Counted from the stretch's first letter, positions 7,520-15,903 are shown. The stretch: DNA of 64,000 bases from an uncultured Lachnospiraceae bacterium (GCA_934438085.1 CAKSBC010000008.1:17582-81581), one strand, 5' to 3'. Translations and numbers: made by a program. The notes: generated by a model from the sequence alone, not told the origin.

Positions 7520-8218
7520 ATGAAAAGAGGTAAGAAATATCTTGAGAACGTGAAGAAGTTTGATCGCGCTCTTCAGTATGATAAGGATGAAGCTATCAAG
7601 ATTGCAAAAGAGAATGCTTCAGCAAAGTTTGACGAGACAATGGAGCTTCACATAAGAACAGGCTGCGACGGACGTAAGGCTGATCAGCAGATCCGTGGTT
7701 CAGTAGTTCTTCCTAACGGAACAGGTAAGAAGGTTCGTATCCTTGTATTCGCAAAGGGACCTAAGGCTGACGAGGCACTCGCAGCTGGCGCTGATTTCGT
7801 AGGAGCAGAGGAGCTTATTCCAAGAATCCAGAATGACGGTTGGTTCGACTACGATGTAGTTGTTGCTACACCTGACATGATGGGTGTTGTAGGACGTCTC
7901 GGTAAGGTTCTCGGACCTAAGGGACTTATGCCAAACCCTAAGGCAGGAACAGTTACAATGGATATCACAAAGGCTATCCATGACATCAAGGCCGGACAGA
8001 TCGAGTACAGACTTGACAAGGCAAACATCATCCATGTTCCTTTCGGAAAGGCATCTTTCACAGAGGAGCAGCTTGCTGAGAACTTCCAGACAATCCTTGA
8101 TGCTGTAAATAAGGCTAGACCACAGGCTCTTAAGGGCGCATTCATCAAGAGTGCAGTTGTTACATCAACAATGGGACCTGGAGTACGTCTTAACGTATCT
8201 AAGCTTGTTAACGGCTAA
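7520..8218 (+). CDS. rplA: 50S ribosomal protein L1
   Basis: A 232-residue protein of normal L1 length with the signature GRLGKVLGPKGLMPNPK at about residues 125-141 and a basic N-terminus. It forms the mobile L1 stalk and is the expected translational repressor of rplK-rplA via the leader at 7031-7064. GGGAGGTAG precedes the ATG. Confidence 0.97.
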   Translation: MKRGKKYLENVKKFDRALQYDKDEAIKIAKENASAKFDETMELHIRTGCDGRKADQQIRGSVVLPNGTGKKVRILVFAKGPKADEALAAGADFVGAEELIPRIQNDGWFDYDVVVATPDMMGVVGRLGKVLGPKGLMPNPKAGTVTMDITKAIHDIKAGQIEYRLDKANIIHVPFGKASFTEEQLAENFQTILDAVNKARPQALKGAFIKSAVVTSTMGPGVRLNVSKLVNG

Positions 8219-8530
8219 TTATAATCAGACCATCACAGGGCAGCTGACACCGGTCATGACATGAAAGCTTGATGCTTGACCGAATAAGTTGTCAAATGGG
8301 TGGAAAATATCATTTCGATATACAACATGCAATAAAAGACGTGTAAAGGTGAGTGATCATGTTTATGCGTCTTTTCTGTATTCTTTTATTTTTTACCAAA
8401 TATTGGAGAAGAGCTGGATAAGTGTTAATTTGTCTTCATGTCAAAGAAAACATTATAATGACTTTCTTAAATAGAAGATATAAGTATCGATAAAAATACA
8501 AATGCAATAAATACATTAAAGCTTTCAAGC
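8219..8530 (+). other. Intergenic region after rplA
   Basis: No gene is supported. A 61-codon open frame at 8289-8474 overlaps the rplA terminator and lacks a ribosome site. Nested inverted repeats (TGACA/TGTCA and GGTCA/TGACC) occur at about 8246-8295, upstream of the terminator at 8334. The rest, up to the rplJ promoter, is A/T-rich without evident structure. Confidence 0.5.
8334..8380 (+). terminator. Terminator of rplK-rplA
   Basis: AAAAGACGTGTAAA pairs with TTTATGCGTCTTTT (two G-U pairs) around a 14-base loop, followed by a T-rich stretch. The position after rplA fits the end of the L11-L1 transcript. Confidence 0.7.
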
Positions 8531-8559
8531 TTGACACACCCGGTCGCGTGTGCTACTAT
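8531..8559 (+). promoter_or_regulatory. Promoter of rplJ-rplL
   Basis: A consensus TTGACA (8531-8536) is followed after 17 bases by TACTAT (8554-8559); an overlapping TATAAT would need a 20-base spacer. It fires directly into the L10 leader. Confidence 0.7.
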
Positions 8560-8570
8560 AATTAAGCTTT

Positions 8571-8657
8571 AACTGCCGAAGACAGCAGGTGCTCTGTTTA
8601 TAGCGGAGCGTAAGAACTACAACGCCTGCCGAGGAATGAGAGTGTTTATGATTTCAT
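8571..8657 (+). ncRNA. Ribosomal protein L10 leader
   Basis: The segment has the L10-leader elements: GCAGGTGC pairing with GCCTGC, an internal hairpin (GCTCTG...CGGAGC) and the conserved GAGGAATGAGAGTG tail just before the attenuator. The L10(L12)4 complex binds this RNA and promotes premature termination, so rplJ-rplL output tracks free L10. Confidence 0.8.
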
Positions 8658-8690
8658 CTCCATGTCCTTTGGCATGGAGTTTTCTTTTTT
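8658..8690 (+). terminator. Attenuator of the L10 leader
   Basis: CTCCATG and CATGGAG form a 7-bp stem with an 8-base loop, followed by TTTTCTTTTTTC. The rplJ start lies 40 bases further on. Confidence 0.8.
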
Positions 8691-8731
8691 CTGCAGTTAG
8701 AAAGCGGAAAAATTACAGGAGGTAAAAGAAC

Positions 8732-9238
8732 ATGGCTAAGGTTGAACTTAAACAGCCTATAGTTGATGAGATCAAGGGTCTTCTTGACGGAGCTCAGGCT
8801 GCCGTAACAGTACAGTATCTCGGAATCACTGTTGATCAGGATACAAAGCTTCGTAAGGAGCTTCGTGAGAACGGTGTTTCATATAAGGTATTCAAGAATA
8901 CACTCATTAACAGAGCTGTAGCTGGAACCGAGTTCGAGGGTATAGTTGCTGATCTTAAGGGATCAACAGCTCTTGCAACATCAAAGACAGATGCAACAGC
9001 ACCTGCAAGAATCATTGCAAAGTACGCTAAGAACATCGAGTGTCTTAACCTTAAGGGTGGTGTTGTTGAAGGCACATATTATGATGCTGCCGGCATGACA
9101 CAGATCGCTGCTGTTCCTTCAAGAGAAGAACTTCTTTCAAGATTCCTTGGATCAATGCAGTCACCTATCACCAACTTTGCAAGAGTGCTTAATCAGATCG
9201 CTGAAAAGGGCGGCGAGGCAGCACCTGCAGCAGAATAA
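8732..9238 (+). CDS. rplJ: 50S ribosomal protein L10
   Basis: A 168-residue protein with the N-terminal rRNA-binding domain (VSYKVFKNTLINRAV) and a C-terminal helix that binds L7/L12 dimers. It is both the base of the ribosomal stalk and the autoregulator of this operon through the leader. The ribosome site CAGGAGG precedes the ATG, and rplL follows after 66 bases containing only a short GCCGC/GCGGC hairpin. Confidence 0.96.
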   Translation: MAKVELKQPIVDEIKGLLDGAQAAVTVQYLGITVDQDTKLRKELRENGVSYKVFKNTLINRAVAGTEFEGIVADLKGSTALATSKTDATAPARIIAKYAKNIECLNLKGGVVEGTYYDAAGMTQIAAVPSREELLSRFLGSMQSPITNFARVLNQIAEKGGEAAPAAE

Positions 9239-9304
9239 TTTATTATTCTTACTATTTATTCGAAGAGCCGCAAAGCGGCAAACTAATTTCAGGAGGACAT
9301 TACA

Positions 9305-9676
9305 ATGGCAAAATTAACTACAGCTGAGTTTATCGAAGCTATTAAGGAACTGTCAGTATTAGAGCTCAATGACCTTGTAAAGGCATGTGAGGAGGAATTC
9401 GGCGTATCTGCAGCAGCAGGCGTTGTAGTTGCAGCAGCAGGCCCTGCAGCAGCAGCTGAGGAGAAGACAGACTTCGACGTAGAGCTTACAGAGGTAGGCA
9501 GCGAGAAGATCAAGGTTATCAAGGTAGTTCGTGAGATCACAGGTCTCGGACTTAAGGAAGCTAAGGATCTCGTTGAGTCAGCTCCAAAGGTTATCAAGGA
9601 AGCAGCTGACAAGGCTACAGCAGAGGGAATCCAGAAGCAGCTTGAGGAAGTTGGAGCTAAGGTTACTCTTAAGTAA
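9305..9676 (+). CDS. rplL: 50S ribosomal protein L7/L12
   Basis: A 123-residue acidic, alanine-rich stalk protein: an N-terminal dimerisation helix, an alanine/glycine hinge (about residues 37-50) and the C-terminal factor-binding domain with VVREITGLGLKEAKDLVE. AGGAGG precedes the start. In most bacteria rpoB follows; here a terminator and a cell-wall hydrolase follow. Confidence 0.97.
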   Translation: MAKLTTAEFIEAIKELSVLELNDLVKACEEEFGVSAAAGVVVAAAGPAAAAEEKTDFDVELTEVGSEKIKVIKVVREITGLGLKEAKDLVESAPKVIKEAADKATAEGIQKQLEEVGAKVTLK

Positions 9677-9697
9677 TTTAACGCACAGCGAAATTAT

Positions 9698-9745
9698 AAA
9701 GGACATCGTTCATGAGTTTACTCCGGGACGTATGTCCTTTTTTAT
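9698..9745 (+). terminator. Terminator of rplJ-rplL
   Basis: AAAGGACAT pairs with ATGTCCTTT, with CGT/ACG extending the stem inside, followed by TTTTATT. It ends the operon before any rpoB. Confidence 0.75.
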
Positions 9746-9880
9746 TATCTGTATAAACTGGATTTTAATCGTTGATAAACAGATAAGATGATGCATTTAA
9801 CTGGTTTTTATGCTTTAAAATGAAAAAAACGGTGGCGGAAAAAAATAACGCTAAATTAAGAACTTGGTAAGAATATTTTT

Positions 9881-9912
9881 TGTGAATTTTGCATATCTTA
9901 AACAAATTCACA
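9881..9912. promoter_or_regulatory. 9-bp inverted repeat upstream of the NlpC/P60 gene
   Basis: TGTGAATTT and AAATTCACA flank a 14-base centre, about 40 bases upstream of the TATAAT near 9955. Symmetry and position fit an activator or repressor site. The regulator is unknown. Confidence 0.4.
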
Positions 9913-10006
9913 AATGCTTTATTTGTACGTAAGGACTTGATCACAATTACTCCTGTATAATATTAAATGTTTGCACACAAATTATTTTTTATAAGGAGTA
10001 TGTTTT

Positions 10007-10651
10007 TTGATTAAGAATAAAGCTATAACAGGCATTTTGATGATGTCAATGGTTCTGACATTTACAATAACCTCAGTAGCCGCACCTAATAACAATGATA
10101 TTCAGATCTCAGAAAGCGTTGAAGCTGATAATGACAATACAATAGCTAAGCTTGCAGATGCTTCAACCACTAATGAGAGCGGCACAGAAAGATACGAAAA
10201 CAGAATAATATATGCAGCAAATCTAAATTATGATACAAACAGTAACGAAGTATTAACAGAAGAGGCCGAAGAAGAGGCTGTAGAAGAAACGATTCAGGAA
10301 CCTGTAAGCATGGGTTCAAGCGTTATAGCCTTTGCAAAACAGTTTTTGGGCGGAAGATATCGTTACAGCGGAACAAGTCTTACTAACGGAACCGATTGTT
10401 CAGGGTTCACAATGTCTGTATACAAGAATTTCGGAATTTCACTTCCACATTCATCAAGAGCACAGAGAAATGTAGGCGTTAAGGTCAGCAGTCTTGCAGA
10501 GGCCAAGGCCGGAGACATTATCTGCTACAGCGGTCATGTTGCCTTGTATATGGGTGATGGTCAGGTCATCCATGCTTTGAATGAGAAAAAGGGAATTACT
10601 ATCTCTAATGCCAATTACAACCACATTCTTGACATAAGAAGAGTTGTATAA
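10007..10651 (+). CDS. Secreted NlpC/P60 family cell-wall endopeptidase
   Basis: A 214-residue protein with a signal peptide (about residues 1-25, ending SVAA), a polar acidic linker (about 26-98) and a C-terminal NlpC/P60 cysteine peptidase domain. The catalytic Cys is in TDCSGF and the His in GHVALYMG. Such enzymes cut peptidoglycan stem peptides during growth or division. The start is TTG at 10007, spaced 8 bases from AAGGAG; the ATG two codons upstream in another frame stops after four codons. No SH3 or LysM wall-binding domain is present, so targeting may rely on the linker. Confidence 0.85.
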   Translation: MIKNKAITGILMMSMVLTFTITSVAAPNNNDIQISESVEADNDNTIAKLADASTTNESGTERYENRIIYAANLNYDTNSNEVLTEEAEEEAVEETIQEPVSMGSSVIAFAKQFLGGRYRYSGTSLTNGTDCSGFTMSVYKNFGISLPHSSRAQRNVGVKVSSLAEAKAGDIICYSGHVALYMGDGQVIHALNEKKGITISNANYNHILDIRRVV

Positions 10652-10675
10652 CATTATAAACAGCAAAATAGGTTC

Positions 10676-10730
10676 ATTTGAATAAATTTTTCAACGACTT
10701 CTAACCAGGCGGTTGTTGAAAATTCAAAGA
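10676..10730. terminator. Bidirectional hairpin after the NlpC/P60 gene
   Basis: TTTTCAACGAC pairs with GTTGTTGAAAA (one G-U), extended outward by TTTGAAT/ATTCAAA with a bulge. A/T-rich flanks make it a plausible terminator, although the T-run is poor. Confidence 0.5.
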
Positions 10731-10741
10731 AATGATAGAAT
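10713..10741 (+). promoter_or_regulatory. Possible promoter of the cytidylate-kinase-like gene
   Basis: TTGTTG, 17 bases, TAGAAT ends about 45 bases upstream of the start codon. The -35 overlaps the preceding hairpin. Weak prediction. Confidence 0.35.
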
Positions 10742-10786
10742 ACCATCTGTAATTAGACAATAATCTTTATATACGGAGCTGAGACA

Positions 10787-11392
10787 ATGAAGGTTATAAC
10801 ATTAAGCAGAGAATACGGAGCAGGCGGTCACACCATAGGTAAAGCAGTAGCTAAGAAGCTGAATATACCTTTCTATGATAAGGATATTATCAGAAATGCT
10901 GCAAAAGCATCAGGCATAGAGCTTGACCTTGTCGAAGAAGAGGGCGAGGATATGTCAAAGATAGAAACTATCATGACTGCTATCAGTAATCTCTCAAGCG
11001 GATATTATAATGATACCCACGAGAAGCTTGTTGAAATACAGAAGGCTATAATCGTTAACTATGCAAAGCAGGGCCCTTGCGTAATACTCGGACGCTGTGC
11101 TGATGATATTCTTCTTAATGCAGGCATTGACTGTATTAATGTATTCATCTATGCAGATGAACTTCACCGTGCAAAAAGGGTAGCTGAGCTTATCGGTACC
11201 GATGATGTTAATCAGGTAAGAAAAACAATGCTGAAGAAGGATGAGGCAAGACATAACTATTTCCATCATTTTACAGGTAAGAAATGGGGCTTCAGCAGCA
11301 ATTATCATATTTGCCTTGATTCCGGATTCCTCGGATATGACAAATGTACTGATATTATTGTAGATATTGCAAAGGATCAGGATAATAGGTGA
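10787..11392 (+). CDS. Cytidylate kinase-like family protein
   Basis: A 201-residue P-loop protein. The N-terminus (ITLSREYGAGGHTIGKAVAK) has the atypical Walker A of the cytidylate-kinase-like family rather than true Cmk. A central motif GPCVILGRCADDIL and a C-terminal lid-like segment follow. This family is common in Clostridia, often beside transport or rhodanese genes, and its substrate is unknown. True Cmk activity should not be assumed. A GTG-started rhodanese follows after 6 bases, implying co-transcription. Confidence 0.8.
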   Translation: MKVITLSREYGAGGHTIGKAVAKKLNIPFYDKDIIRNAAKASGIELDLVEEEGEDMSKIETIMTAISNLSSGYYNDTHEKLVEIQKAIIVNYAKQGPCVILGRCADDILLNAGIDCINVFIYADELHRAKRVAELIGTDDVNQVRKTMLKKDEARHNYFHHFTGKKWGFSSNYHICLDSGFLGYDKCTDIIVDIAKDQDNR

Positions 11393-11398
11393 TAGATA

Positions 11399-11713
11399 GT
11401 GGGCTATAAAAAGTTGAGCTTTAAGCAGGCAAGAGAACTGCTTGACTCAGAGCCTCAGTGTGTCATGCTGGATGTCAGAGATGAGGAAGAATATATCACC
11501 GGACATCCTACAGAGGCTGAGCTTTTGCCGGTCGACTGTATAAATGAAGAAACGATAGCAGAGTTTGTGAAAACAAAGGATACTCCTGTTATTGTTTACT
11601 GCAGGACAGGAGCCAGGAGTCAGGAGGCTGCAGAATATCTTGCAAGTATAGGCTATACAAGAGTCTATGATCTCGGCAGTCTGATAGGCTGGCCGTACAG
11701 CAGAATGGTTTAA
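11399..11713 (+). CDS. Rhodanese-like domain protein
   Basis: A 104-residue single-domain sulfurtransferase fold. The active-site loop is CRTGARS, with the catalytic Cys within VYCRTGARSQEAAEYL, and the CH2A-like LDVRDEEEYITGHPTEA motif is present. It starts at GTG, 6 bases after the preceding stop, so expression is probably coupled. Likely roles are persulfide transfer or detoxification; no sulfur-donor partner is encoded nearby. Confidence 0.85.
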   Translation: MGYKKLSFKQARELLDSEPQCVMLDVRDEEEYITGHPTEAELLPVDCINEETIAEFVKTKDTPVIVYCRTGARSQEAAEYLASIGYTRVYDLGSLIGWPYSRMV

Positions 11714-11787
11714 TCATTTGTCTGCAAAATATTTATTTTCAAAATACTGCTTTACAGACGGTATCGCTTGTAGTAGTATGTAAATGC

Positions 11788-11817
11788 TTACAGTTATTAT
11801 GTTAGCTGTAATACAAT
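11788..11817 (+). promoter_or_regulatory. Promoter upstream of the FMN riboswitch
   Basis: TTACAG (11788-11793), 18 bases, TACAAT (11812-11817) places the start at the first bases of the aptamer. An alternative TTTACA-17-TAGTAT lies at about 11750-11780. Confidence 0.45.
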
Positions 11818-11821
11818 TTAA

Positions 11822-11934
11822 TAATCTTCAGGGCGGGGTGTGATTCCCCACCGGTGGTATAGCCCACGAGCGTAACAGCATGATGCGGTGTGATTCCGCA
11901 GCCGACAGTATAGTCTGGATGGAAGAAGATAGAA
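11822..11934 (+). ncRNA. FMN riboswitch (RFN element)
   Basis: All RFN hallmarks are readable: ATCTTCAGGGCGGGGTG, the GATTCCCCACCGGTGGTATAGCCC segment, GAGCG, GATTCCGCAGCCGACAGTATAGTCTGGATG and the closing GAAGAAGAT. It controls riboflavin biosynthesis, matching ribDEBAH downstream. FMN binding should favour the terminator at 11973. Confidence 0.97.
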
Positions 11935-11972
11935 CAAAGGATAATATTATCTTTTATTTTTTGTGTATTCGT

Positions 11973-12004
11973 CGCGCCCCGATTTTTCTCGGGGTGCGTT
12001 TTTG
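11973..12004 (+). terminator. FMN riboswitch terminator
   Basis: CGCGCCCCGA pairs with TCGGGGTGCG (one G-U) around TTTTTC and is followed by TTTTTG. Strong G/C stem; the expression platform of the FMN riboswitch. Confidence 0.85.
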
Positions 12005-12196
12005 ATTTTAAGAGACATGGGAGCTTTATTTTATTGCCTGTAATCTTAAATACACAGAAAATGGCTTTATGCGTACGGATATTGTTTAAAATTTATGCTG
12101 CCAAATTATAAGCGGTATTAAAATGCTGTGTGTCATAATGCAAAAAAGTATGAATGAAATTCATGATCAGAGATATTATTCCGTAAACTAAGATCC

Positions 12197-12230
12197 AAGC
12201 CCTGTGATTATTCACAAGGCTTTTTTATTT
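12197..12230 (+). terminator. Second hairpin with T-run before ribD
   Basis: AAGCC-C-TGTGA pairs with TCACA-A-GGCTT (one mismatch) and is followed by TTTTTATTT, 18 bases before the ribD start. It has terminator shape but lies inside the operon leader, so it may be a second attenuation point or the end of an unrecognised short transcript. Confidence 0.6.
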
Positions 12231-12247
12231 GTAAAACAGGAGCGGAT

Positions 12248-13372
12248 ATGACTGACAGAGAATATATGTTAAGAGCTATTGAGCTTGCGAAGCTCGGAAG
12301 CGGTCATACATCACCAAACCCTATGGTAGGCGCAGTAGTAGTAAAGGACGGAAATATTATTGCAGAGGACTATCATCATCGCTGCGGCGAGTTTCACGCA
12401 GAAAGAAACGCATTATTAAAATGCGGAGAGGAAGCAAAGGGAGCGGTTATATATGTGACATTGGAGCCATGCTGTCATTACGGAAAAACTCCGCCGTGTA
12501 CTGAAATTATTATAGAAAAAGGCATAAAAAAGGTGATCATAGGTTCAAGAGATCCGAATCCTCTTGTAGCAGGAAAAGGTGCTGAAATACTTAAGGAACA
12601 TGGCATTGAGGTTATAGAGGACTTCATGAGAGCCGAGTGTGATGAAATAAATACAGTTTTTCTGCACTATATAAAAGATAAACAGCCTTATACGGTGATG
12701 AAGTATGCAATGACTCTCGACGGCAAAATTGCTGCGTATACCGGAAAATCAAAGTGGATAACCGGCGAAGAAGCAAGAGAATATGTGCATAAACAAAGAG
12801 CTTCATATGCATCGATCATGGCCGGTATAGGAACAGTACTTGCAGACGATCCAATGCTTAACGCTCGCTTTGAAGGAGCACATCAGCCGCTCAGAGTAAT
12901 ATGTGACAGCAGGCTGAGGATACCGGAGGAAAGCAATATCTGCAAAACGGCAGAGCAATATAAAACTATAGTTGCCTGTGCTATGAATGCAGATGAGTTT
13001 GAAATAAGTGAAAAAAGGAAGAGACTTTCTGAGCTTGGCATTGAGGTATGGAATCTTCCGGCAGCAGATGAAAACGGGCATTTAGGTGTTGATCTTAAGG
13101 CATTAAAGACAAGGCTTGGAGCACAGGGAATAGATTCGATATATATAGAAGGCGGCGGAACACTTAATTTTGCGGCACTTAAGGCAGGTATAGTCGATCA
13201 TGTCTGTGCATTTATAGCACCGAAGCTATTCGGTGGAAAGGATGCAAAAACACCTGTTGAAGGACTCGGAGTAAGTTCACCGGATGAAGCCTTTATGCTT
13301 AAAAATATGAAGCTCAACAGGCTTGGTGAGGATCTGATGCTTGAGTATGACGTTGAGCACAAAGACATTTGA
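12248..13372 (+). CDS. ribD: Bifunctional riboflavin deaminase/reductase RibD
   Basis: Carries out the second and third steps of riboflavin synthesis: deamination of the pyrimidinone and NADPH reduction of the ribosyl chain. The N-terminal deaminase domain (1-145) has zinc ligands in HAERNAL and PCCHYGKTPPC. The C-terminal reductase domain starts near residue 148 (YTVMKYAMTLDGKIA) and includes EGGGTLNFAAL. At 374 residues the length is normal. AACAGGAGCG precedes the ATG. First gene of ribD-ribE-ribBA-ribH. Confidence 0.97.
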   Translation: MTDREYMLRAIELAKLGSGHTSPNPMVGAVVVKDGNIIAEDYHHRCGEFHAERNALLKCGEEAKGAVIYVTLEPCCHYGKTPPCTEIIIEKGIKKVIIGSRDPNPLVAGKGAEILKEHGIEVIEDFMRAECDEINTVFLHYIKDKQPYTVMKYAMTLDGKIAAYTGKSKWITGEEAREYVHKQRASYASIMAGIGTVLADDPMLNARFEGAHQPLRVICDSRLRIPEESNICKTAEQYKTIVACAMNADEFEISEKRKRLSELGIEVWNLPAADENGHLGVDLKALKTRLGAQGIDSIYIEGGGTLNFAALKAGIVDHVCAFIAPKLFGGKDAKTPVEGLGVSSPDEAFMLKNMKLNRLGEDLMLEYDVEHKDI

Positions 13373-13408
13373 CTTGATATATAAATTTTCGGGAAAGAAG
13401 GAAAACGA

Positions 13409-14107
13409 ATGTTTACCGGAATAGTTGAAGAAAAAGGTACAGTCAAGCGTATCACGAGCGGTTCCTCGGAATGCAGTATAGAGCTTTACGCAAAAAAGGT
13501 GCTTGAGGGTACGCAGATAGGAGACAGCATAGCCGTAAACGGAGTTTGTCTGACTGTAACAGCGATGGGACATGATTGGTTCAGAGCAGATGTAATGCCT
13601 GAAACGATCAGAAGAAGCAGCTTGGGAGATCTGAAGCCGGGCAGTAAAGCCGATCTTGAGAGGGCAATGGCTGCAGGCGGAAGATTCGGAGGACATATAG
13701 TTTCCGGTCATATTGACGGGACCGGAGTTATAAAGGAGCTTCGCCATGAAGGTAATGCTGTGTGGGTGAGGATAACGACACCACAGAGTATTTTGAGACT
13801 GATAGTGGAAAAAGGCTCGATAACGATAGATGGAATCAGTCTTACGGTGGCAGGACTCGGAAATGATTATTTTGAAGTTTCAGTAATACCGCATACGGCA
13901 TCTGAGACAGTGCTCCTGGATAAAAAGGTCGGAGACAGAGTCAATCTGGAAAATGACATTGTCGGGAAATATGTCGAAAGATTGATGAGTGCATATAATC
14001 CTAATGGCAAAGTCGCAGGAGCGGGAGCTGCAGATGCTTCAAATGCCGAAAGCACATCAGGCACAGGCGGCATTACATTGGAATTCTTAGAAAAATACGG
14101 TTTTTAA
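13409..14107 (+). CDS. ribE: Riboflavin synthase alpha chain
   Basis: Dismutates two 6,7-dimethyl-8-ribityllumazines into riboflavin. Two lumazine-binding repeats begin MFTGIVEEKGTV and near residue 95 (GGHIVSGHIDGTG). It is 232 residues against about 215 usually; the excess is a glycine/alanine/serine-rich C-terminal stretch (about 196-222) before the conserved LEFLEKYGF end. The AGAAGGAAAACG ribosome site lies upstream. Confidence 0.95.
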   Translation: MFTGIVEEKGTVKRITSGSSECSIELYAKKVLEGTQIGDSIAVNGVCLTVTAMGHDWFRADVMPETIRRSSLGDLKPGSKADLERAMAAGGRFGGHIVSGHIDGTGVIKELRHEGNAVWVRITTPQSILRLIVEKGSITIDGISLTVAGLGNDYFEVSVIPHTASETVLLDKKVGDRVNLENDIVGKYVERLMSAYNPNGKVAGAGAADASNAESTSGTGGITLEFLEKYGF

Positions 14108-14168
14108 GAAAATAACTAAAAAAATACAGAAATTAATTTTTCGGAGCTTTACAAAGGAGTTTAAAAAT

Positions 14169-15383
14169 ATGGAAAGACAGTTCAACACTATAGAGGAGGC
14201 GCTCGAGGATCTCAGAGCCGGTAAGGTTATTATCTGTACCGATGATCCGGACAGAGAAAATGAGGGTGATTTCATATGTGCGGCACGCTATGCGACAACT
14301 GAAAATGTCAATTTCATGGCAAGCTATGCCAAGGGTCTTATATGCACACCTATGTCATATGAGCTCGCACATAAGCTTAACCTTCCTCAGATGGTGAGTG
14401 AGAATACAGACAATCACTGTACAGCATTTACAGTTTCAATAGATCACGTAGATACTACAACAGGTATTTCAGCAGAGGAAAGAGGTTACACTGCAAGAAA
14501 GTGCATCGATCCTGAAACCAAGCCTGAGGATTTCAGACGTCCGGGACACATGTTCCCGCTTGTTGCAAGAAAGGGCGGAGTTTTAGTAAGAAACGGACAC
14601 ACTGAGGCAACCGTAGACCTTTGCAGACTTGCAGGACTTGAAGAATGCGGACTCTGCTGTGAAATCATGAGAGATGACGGAACAATGATGCGTACAAGTG
14701 AGCTTTGGGAGCTGGCTGACCGCTTCGGGCTCAAGTTTATCAATATACATGATCTTCAGAATTATTTAAGAAGAAATGAGATCCATATGCATTGTGAAGC
14801 AGATGCGAAGCTTCCTACAGCATACGGAGATTTCCAGATAAAGGGCTTTGTAAATGATATAAGCGGAGAGCATCACATTGCACTTGTATGCGGTGATATC
14901 GGAGACGGAGAGGATATTCTTGTAAGAGTTCACTCGGAATGTCTCACAGGCGATGTATTCGGATCAAGCCGCTGTGATTGCGGAGCACAGCTTCATAAGG
15001 CTATGGAGCTTATACAAAAGGAAGGCCGCGGAGTTATCCTTTACATGCGTCAGGAAGGCAGAGGCATAGGACTTATCAACAAGCTTAAGGCTTATGAGCT
15101 TCAGGAGCACGGAAGAGACACTGTCGAAGCCAACGTTGAGCTTGGCTTTGCACCTGATTTAAGAGAGTACTGGTCAGGAGCGCAGATGCTTCAGAGCCTT
15201 AACATTAAATCAGTAAGACTTTTAACAAATAACCCTAGCAAGATCTACGGGTTAGAGGGCTTTGACTTCGTAATAAAGGAGAGAGTTCCTATTGAGATCG
15301 AGCCGCAGAAATACGACAGACAGTATTTAAAGACAAAGCAGGAAAAAATGGGCCACGTATTCAAAAATATAAGCCTTGACTGA
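14169..15383 (+). CDS. ribBA: Bifunctional 3,4-DHBP synthase / GTP cyclohydrolase II
   Basis: The two committed enzymes of riboflavin synthesis are fused in 404 residues. The N-terminal DHBP synthase (about 1-200) has DDPDRENEGD and RPGHMFPLVARKGGVL. The C-terminal GTP cyclohydrolase II (about 205-400) has the zinc cysteines in SECLTGDVFGSSRCDCG and the RQEGRGIGL motif. AAAGGAG precedes the ATG. ribH follows after 46 bases. Confidence 0.97.
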   Translation: MERQFNTIEEALEDLRAGKVIICTDDPDRENEGDFICAARYATTENVNFMASYAKGLICTPMSYELAHKLNLPQMVSENTDNHCTAFTVSIDHVDTTTGISAEERGYTARKCIDPETKPEDFRRPGHMFPLVARKGGVLVRNGHTEATVDLCRLAGLEECGLCCEIMRDDGTMMRTSELWELADRFGLKFINIHDLQNYLRRNEIHMHCEADAKLPTAYGDFQIKGFVNDISGEHHIALVCGDIGDGEDILVRVHSECLTGDVFGSSRCDCGAQLHKAMELIQKEGRGVILYMRQEGRGIGLINKLKAYELQEHGRDTVEANVELGFAPDLREYWSGAQMLQSLNIKSVRLLTNNPSKIYGLEGFDFVIKERVPIEIEPQKYDRQYLKTKQEKMGHVFKNISLD

Positions 15384-15429
15384 TAACAAAATAAATAAAC
15401 ATTTTAAACGATTCGAAAGGAAAAAAGAT

Positions 15430-15903
15430 ATGAGCATTAATGTAATTGAGGGTAAGGTAGTAGCATCTGAGGGTATGAAGGTAGGCATCGTTGCTTCACG
15501 TTTCAACAGCTTTATAGTTCAGAAGCTTCTTGAGGGCGCTGTTGACGGACTTGTAAGACACGGAGTTGAAGAAAAAAATATAGATGCATGCTGGGTACCT
15601 GGTGCTTTTGAGATTCCTATTACAGCAGAAAAAATGGCTGCAAGCGGCAAGTATGATGCAGTAATATGTGTAGGAGCAGTTATAAGAGGTGCTACAACAC
15701 ATTATGAGCTTGTAGTTAATGAGACAGCTAAGGGTATCGCTCAGGTTGAGTTCAAGACAGGCGTACCTGTAATGTTCGGAGTTATCACAACAGAGAACAT
15801 CGAGCAGGCTATCGAGAGAGCCGGATCAAAGGCAGGCAATAAGGGCTATGACTGTGCACTTTCAGCCATTGAGATGGTTAATCTCATGAAGCAGATCGGC
15901 TGA
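15430..15903 (+). CDS. ribH: 6,7-dimethyl-8-ribityllumazine synthase
   Basis: Condenses the pyrimidinedione with 3,4-DHBP; forms icosahedral or pentameric assemblies in the cytosol. The 157-residue protein contains VASRFNSFIVQKLLEGA, the WVPGAFEIP motif and GAVIRGATTHYELV with the catalytic His. The start at 15430 follows GAAAGGAAAAAAG; an earlier ATG at 15376 would overlap ribBA and add a lysine-rich tail absent from the family. It ends the operon, with a strong terminator 31 bases later. Confidence 0.96.
   Translation: MSINVIEGKVVASEGMKVGIVASRFNSFIVQKLLEGAVDGLVRHGVEEKNIDACWVPGAFEIPITAEKMAASGKYDAVICVGAVIRGATTHYELVVNETAKGIAQVEFKTGVPVMFGVITTENIEQAIERAGSKAGNKGYDCALSAIEMVNLMKQIG

Larger units (their letters stand above)
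9677..10006 (+). other. Intergenic region between rplL and the NlpC/P60 gene
   Basis: It holds the rplL terminator (9698-9745), a 9-bp inverted repeat (9881-9912) and a TATAAT near 9955 that could be the -10 of the NlpC/P60 gene. I see no convincing -35 at 17 bases. No coding potential is evident. Confidence 0.5.
11714..12247 (+). other. Riboflavin operon leader region
   Basis: No gene is supported. The region holds a promoter (TTACAG...TACAAT), the FMN riboswitch (11822-11934), its terminator (11973-12004), about 190 bases of A/T-rich sequence and a second hairpin with T-run (12197-12230) immediately before ribD. A weak TTGTTT...TTATAA pair near 12083-12115 could be a second promoter. Confidence 0.55.

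Noticed and set aside
8289..8474. 61-codon open frame after rplA
   Set aside because: It runs through the rplA terminator, lacks a ribosome site and has no family resemblance.
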